From contig NZ_VDMB01000004.1 in assembly GCF_006175995.1 (NCBI RefSeq), positions 62,001 through 126,000 of the forward strand: a stretch of DNA of 64,000 bases. Reading direction: 5' to 3'. Below are positions 62,487-64,000 of the stretch, in pieces (within the stretch, counting starts at the first letter, position 1; each line of letters opens with the position of its first letter). The translations under genes and the position numbers were made by a program. The notes beneath the pieces are model-generated. The model had not been told where the DNA came from and made no database searches. It was given only the letters and a program-made list of their open reading frames with translations. The DNA comes from Desulfobotulus mexicanus. GTDB taxonomy: Bacteria > Desulfobacterota > Desulfobacteria > Desulfobacterales > ASO4-4.

Positions 62487-62912
62487 ATGCCAAGCTATCA
62501 AAATTTCATTGTCTTTCTTCTGGCTAAAGCCAACCAGAAGGCACAGGGCGTTCTTAAACGCTATCTTAAACCCTATGGACTCACCCCTGTTCAGGGACTG
62601 GTCCTTGAGGCCCTTTACAATGAATCAACCCTGACCGCAGGAGAAATCGGCAAACGTCTTCTTCTGGATAATGCAACAGTTTCAGGCGTGCTGGAACGAC
62701 TTTCCGAGGCTGGCTGGATTCATAAAACCGGTGACACGGAAGACCGCCGTGTCATACGCGTATCCCTTAGTCAAATGGCCATGGATCATCAGAAAATGCT
62801 CCATACGGACAGAGAAAAGGTATCCCAGGAAATTCTGGCTCCCTTTTCCCATGAGGAGCGCATCATCCTCAAGCGCCTTCTGAGGGATCTTTATCTGGAA
62901 AACGACCGCTGA
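62487..62912 (+). CDS. MarR family transcriptional regulator
   Basis: About 141 residues. Winged-helix core: YGLTPVQGLVLEALYNESTLTAGEIGKRLLLDNATVSGVLERLSEAGWIHKTGDTEDRRV read in parts, with the DxR wing (DTEDRR). The ATG at 62487 follows GGGAAATAAT and begins the normal helix 1; the frame is open 213 bp further upstream but that part is Pro-rich and not conserved. Target unknown; possibly the following YkgJ gene. Confidence 0.85.
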   Translation: MPSYQNFIVFLLAKANQKAQGVLKRYLKPYGLTPVQGLVLEALYNESTLTAGEIGKRLLLDNATVSGVLERLSEAGWIHKTGDTEDRRVIRVSLSQMAMDHQKMLHTDREKVSQEILAPFSHEERIILKRLLRDLYLENDR

Positions 62913-63013
62913 TTCCTTTCACCAGCCCCCGATTATCACATGATACACCGGCCATGGAAAGTAGCCGTGAGATCCTGCTTTCCCGTCCGGACATCTTATC
63001 TTAAGGATCTTCC

Positions 63014-63667
63014 ATGGCAAAAAAAAATATCTCCCTGCCCCTTGCCCATCACATTAAGCGTCTTTCTTTTCCTGAATCAGAAAATAAACACACCTGGCTA
63101 CCCATGCTTCTGGATGCCTATCATATTGCAGATCAGGGCGTTAATGCGGCCATTCGAAGGGAAGAAAAAAAAGGAAGAAAACTTGCCTGTGCCAAGGGAT
63201 GTGCAGCCTGCTGTATAACCCACAGATCCATTCCCGTATATCCCATTGAACTGGTGGGAATAACCTGGTATGTAACTGAAAAACTTGAAGAACCCATGCG
63301 AAGCGATCTTGCCGCATGCCTTGAGAAGCACACCCCGGGTGACCCTTGTGTTTTTCTTGTGAAAGGTATCTGTGCCATTCATCCCATGCGGCCCCTTGCA
63401 TGTCGGCATTTCAATGTTTTTACAACTCCCTGTGCCGAAGGAGAGGATGCCTTTTTTACAAGAAAAAAAGACGTTCTTATCCCCATCCGGGAATATATGG
63501 ATGAGGCCTTTTTCCATATGCTGCCTTTTTATGGTGTCACCAAGGCCGGAGACCGGAGAAAAATACTGAAAAAAGGTCTCCAGCATGATGCAGCCAAAGA
63601 GCTTCAGGGGCTGAGATGGGCAGAGCTTGCACGTAAAGTGGCTTCCTACGACAGATCAAAAGTCTGA
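63014..63667 (+). CDS. YkgJ-family cysteine cluster protein
   Basis: 217 residues. Eight cysteines in the family spacing: LACAKGCAACC (about 57-67) and CVFLVKGICAIHPMRPLACRHFNVFTTPC (about 115-143), likely binding zinc or an Fe-S cluster. Function unknown; the family often neighbours redox or DNA genes. AAGGAT SD before the ATG. Its stop overlaps the recJ start by one base. Confidence 0.85.
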   Translation: MAKKNISLPLAHHIKRLSFPESENKHTWLPMLLDAYHIADQGVNAAIRREEKKGRKLACAKGCAACCITHRSIPVYPIELVGITWYVTEKLEEPMRSDLAACLEKHTPGDPCVFLVKGICAIHPMRPLACRHFNVFTTPCAEGEDAFFTRKKDVLIPIREYMDEAFFHMLPFYGVTKAGDRRKILKKGLQHDAAKELQGLRWAELARKVASYDRSKV

Positions 63668-64000
63668 TGATGCAAAATATTCCCCCATATCCACAAAAAA
63701 ACAGAACCGACAGCCGCCCCCCCCTGCTCTGGCACCTCAGACAGGCTCCGGAAGAAGCCTGTAATCGTATTGTCCATGCCACAGGCTGCCTGCCTGCGAC
63801 AGCAGCAGTAATGGCGGCAAGAGGCCTTACCCGCATCACGGCCTTAAGGAATTTTCTCCACCCTTCCGTAAAAAACCTGCCCCATCCTGATACCATTACC
63901 GACCTTACCAAAGCTTCAGCAAGGATAGTCCTGGCCATTTTGAACCGGGAACCCATCATGATTTTCGGAGATTACGATGCCGATGGTGTCACATCCACAG
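63667..64000 (+). CDS. recJ: single-stranded-DNA-specific exonuclease RecJ, N-terminal fragment
   Basis: 111 codons to the window edge. After a variable N-terminus (LLWHLRQAPEEACNRIVHATGC) and the RecJ-type ALRNFLHPSVKNLPHP, the first DHH motif appears at the edge: IMIFGDYDADGVTST, with the metal-binding aspartates. RecJ is the 5'-3' single-strand exonuclease of recombination and mismatch repair. ATG overlaps the YkgJ stop (TGATG); a second ATG follows directly. The gene is cut by the window end. Confidence 0.9.
   Translation, partial: MMQNIPPYPQKNRTDSRPPLLWHLRQAPEEACNRIVHATGCLPATAAVMAARGLTRITALRNFLHPSVKNLPHPDTITDLTKASARIVLAILNREPIMIFGDYDADGVTST

Noticed and set aside
1-64000. CRISPR array, rRNA operon, integron or insertion sequence
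   Set aside because: No regularly spaced repeats, rRNA segments or transposase-like genes were seen on either strand.

Overview
The window is a gene-dense bacterial chromosome segment. Its content fits a Desulfobacterota organism (former Deltaproteobacteria, Desulfobacteraceae/Desulfobotulus-like): MglA-type GTPases with roadblock partners, PATAN/DUF4388 and PilZ regulators, a TRAP transporter, futalosine-pathway menaquinone synthesis, an xseA-xseB-ispA-dxs-tlyA operon, and many short ATGA-type overlaps. The taxon is inferred from gene families and order only; there is no rRNA or other marker here. The window opens just after a terminator and ends inside recJ.

Layout. 0.1-3.5 kb: two PLP aminotransferases (avtA and an AspC-like enzyme), recX and a small unknown. 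3.7-11.1 kb: an EF-G-like GTPase, then the minus-strand operon xseA-xseB-ispA-dxs-tlyA. 11.1-19.1 kb: a Bax-inhibitor-1 membrane protein and a sugar-phosphate group (manC, glmM, a beta-helix UDP-sugar-pyrophosphorylase-like protein, pgi), followed by a FabH-type ketosynthase. 19.4-20.6 kb: an unknown and a secreted nuclease. 20.6-30.0 kb (cluster A, minus strand): roadblock protein, MglA-like GTPase, two unknowns, a zinc-ribbon/Cache/HAMP sensor without an output domain, a PATAN-like protein, a receiver-PATAN protein whose phospho-acceptor Asp is Glu, a second roadblock-like protein, a PilB/GspE-type ATPase with an N-terminal helical-repeat extension, and a zinc-ribbon PilZ protein. 30.4-37.1 kb: a surface/periplasmic block with an orphan periplasmic binding protein, a pseudocaspase-PEGA-FGE protein, a YadA-head/tail-fibre-like secreted protein, a porin and a PstS-like small binding protein. 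37.2-41.9 kb: purC, a YfcE-type phosphoesterase and cluster B (PilZ, PATAN plus cyclic-nucleotide fold, a second MglA-like GTPase, a helical-repeat protein), which repeats the logic of cluster A. 42.2-48.3 kb: a DUF3141 alpha/beta hydrolase facing a TetR-TRAP (DctPQM) operon. 48.3-49.3 kb: a gene-free region rich in inverted repeats and two identical tRNA-Leu(CAG) genes. 49.4-58.2 kb: ribF, a flippase-like membrane protein, then def-fmt-rsmB-PASTA-rpe-aroQ-tetR-mqnB. 58.1-64 kb: a COG2509 flavoprotein, a PP2C phosphatase, a DUF2914 protein, an outer-membrane beta-barrel, a MarR regulator, a YkgJ cysteine-cluster protein and the 5' end of recJ.

The strongest candidates for an undescribed system are the two GTPase/PATAN/PilZ modules. 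Cluster A couples a polarity-type GTPase switch, a phosphorylation-independent receiver, a sensor with no output domain and a secretion/pilus ATPase, with no pilin or secretin genes nearby. Second is the secreted block around the catalytically dead caspase homologue. Gene starts were often moved downstream of the longest open frame where a Shine-Dalgarno (SD) sequence or family conservation supported it; each case is noted.
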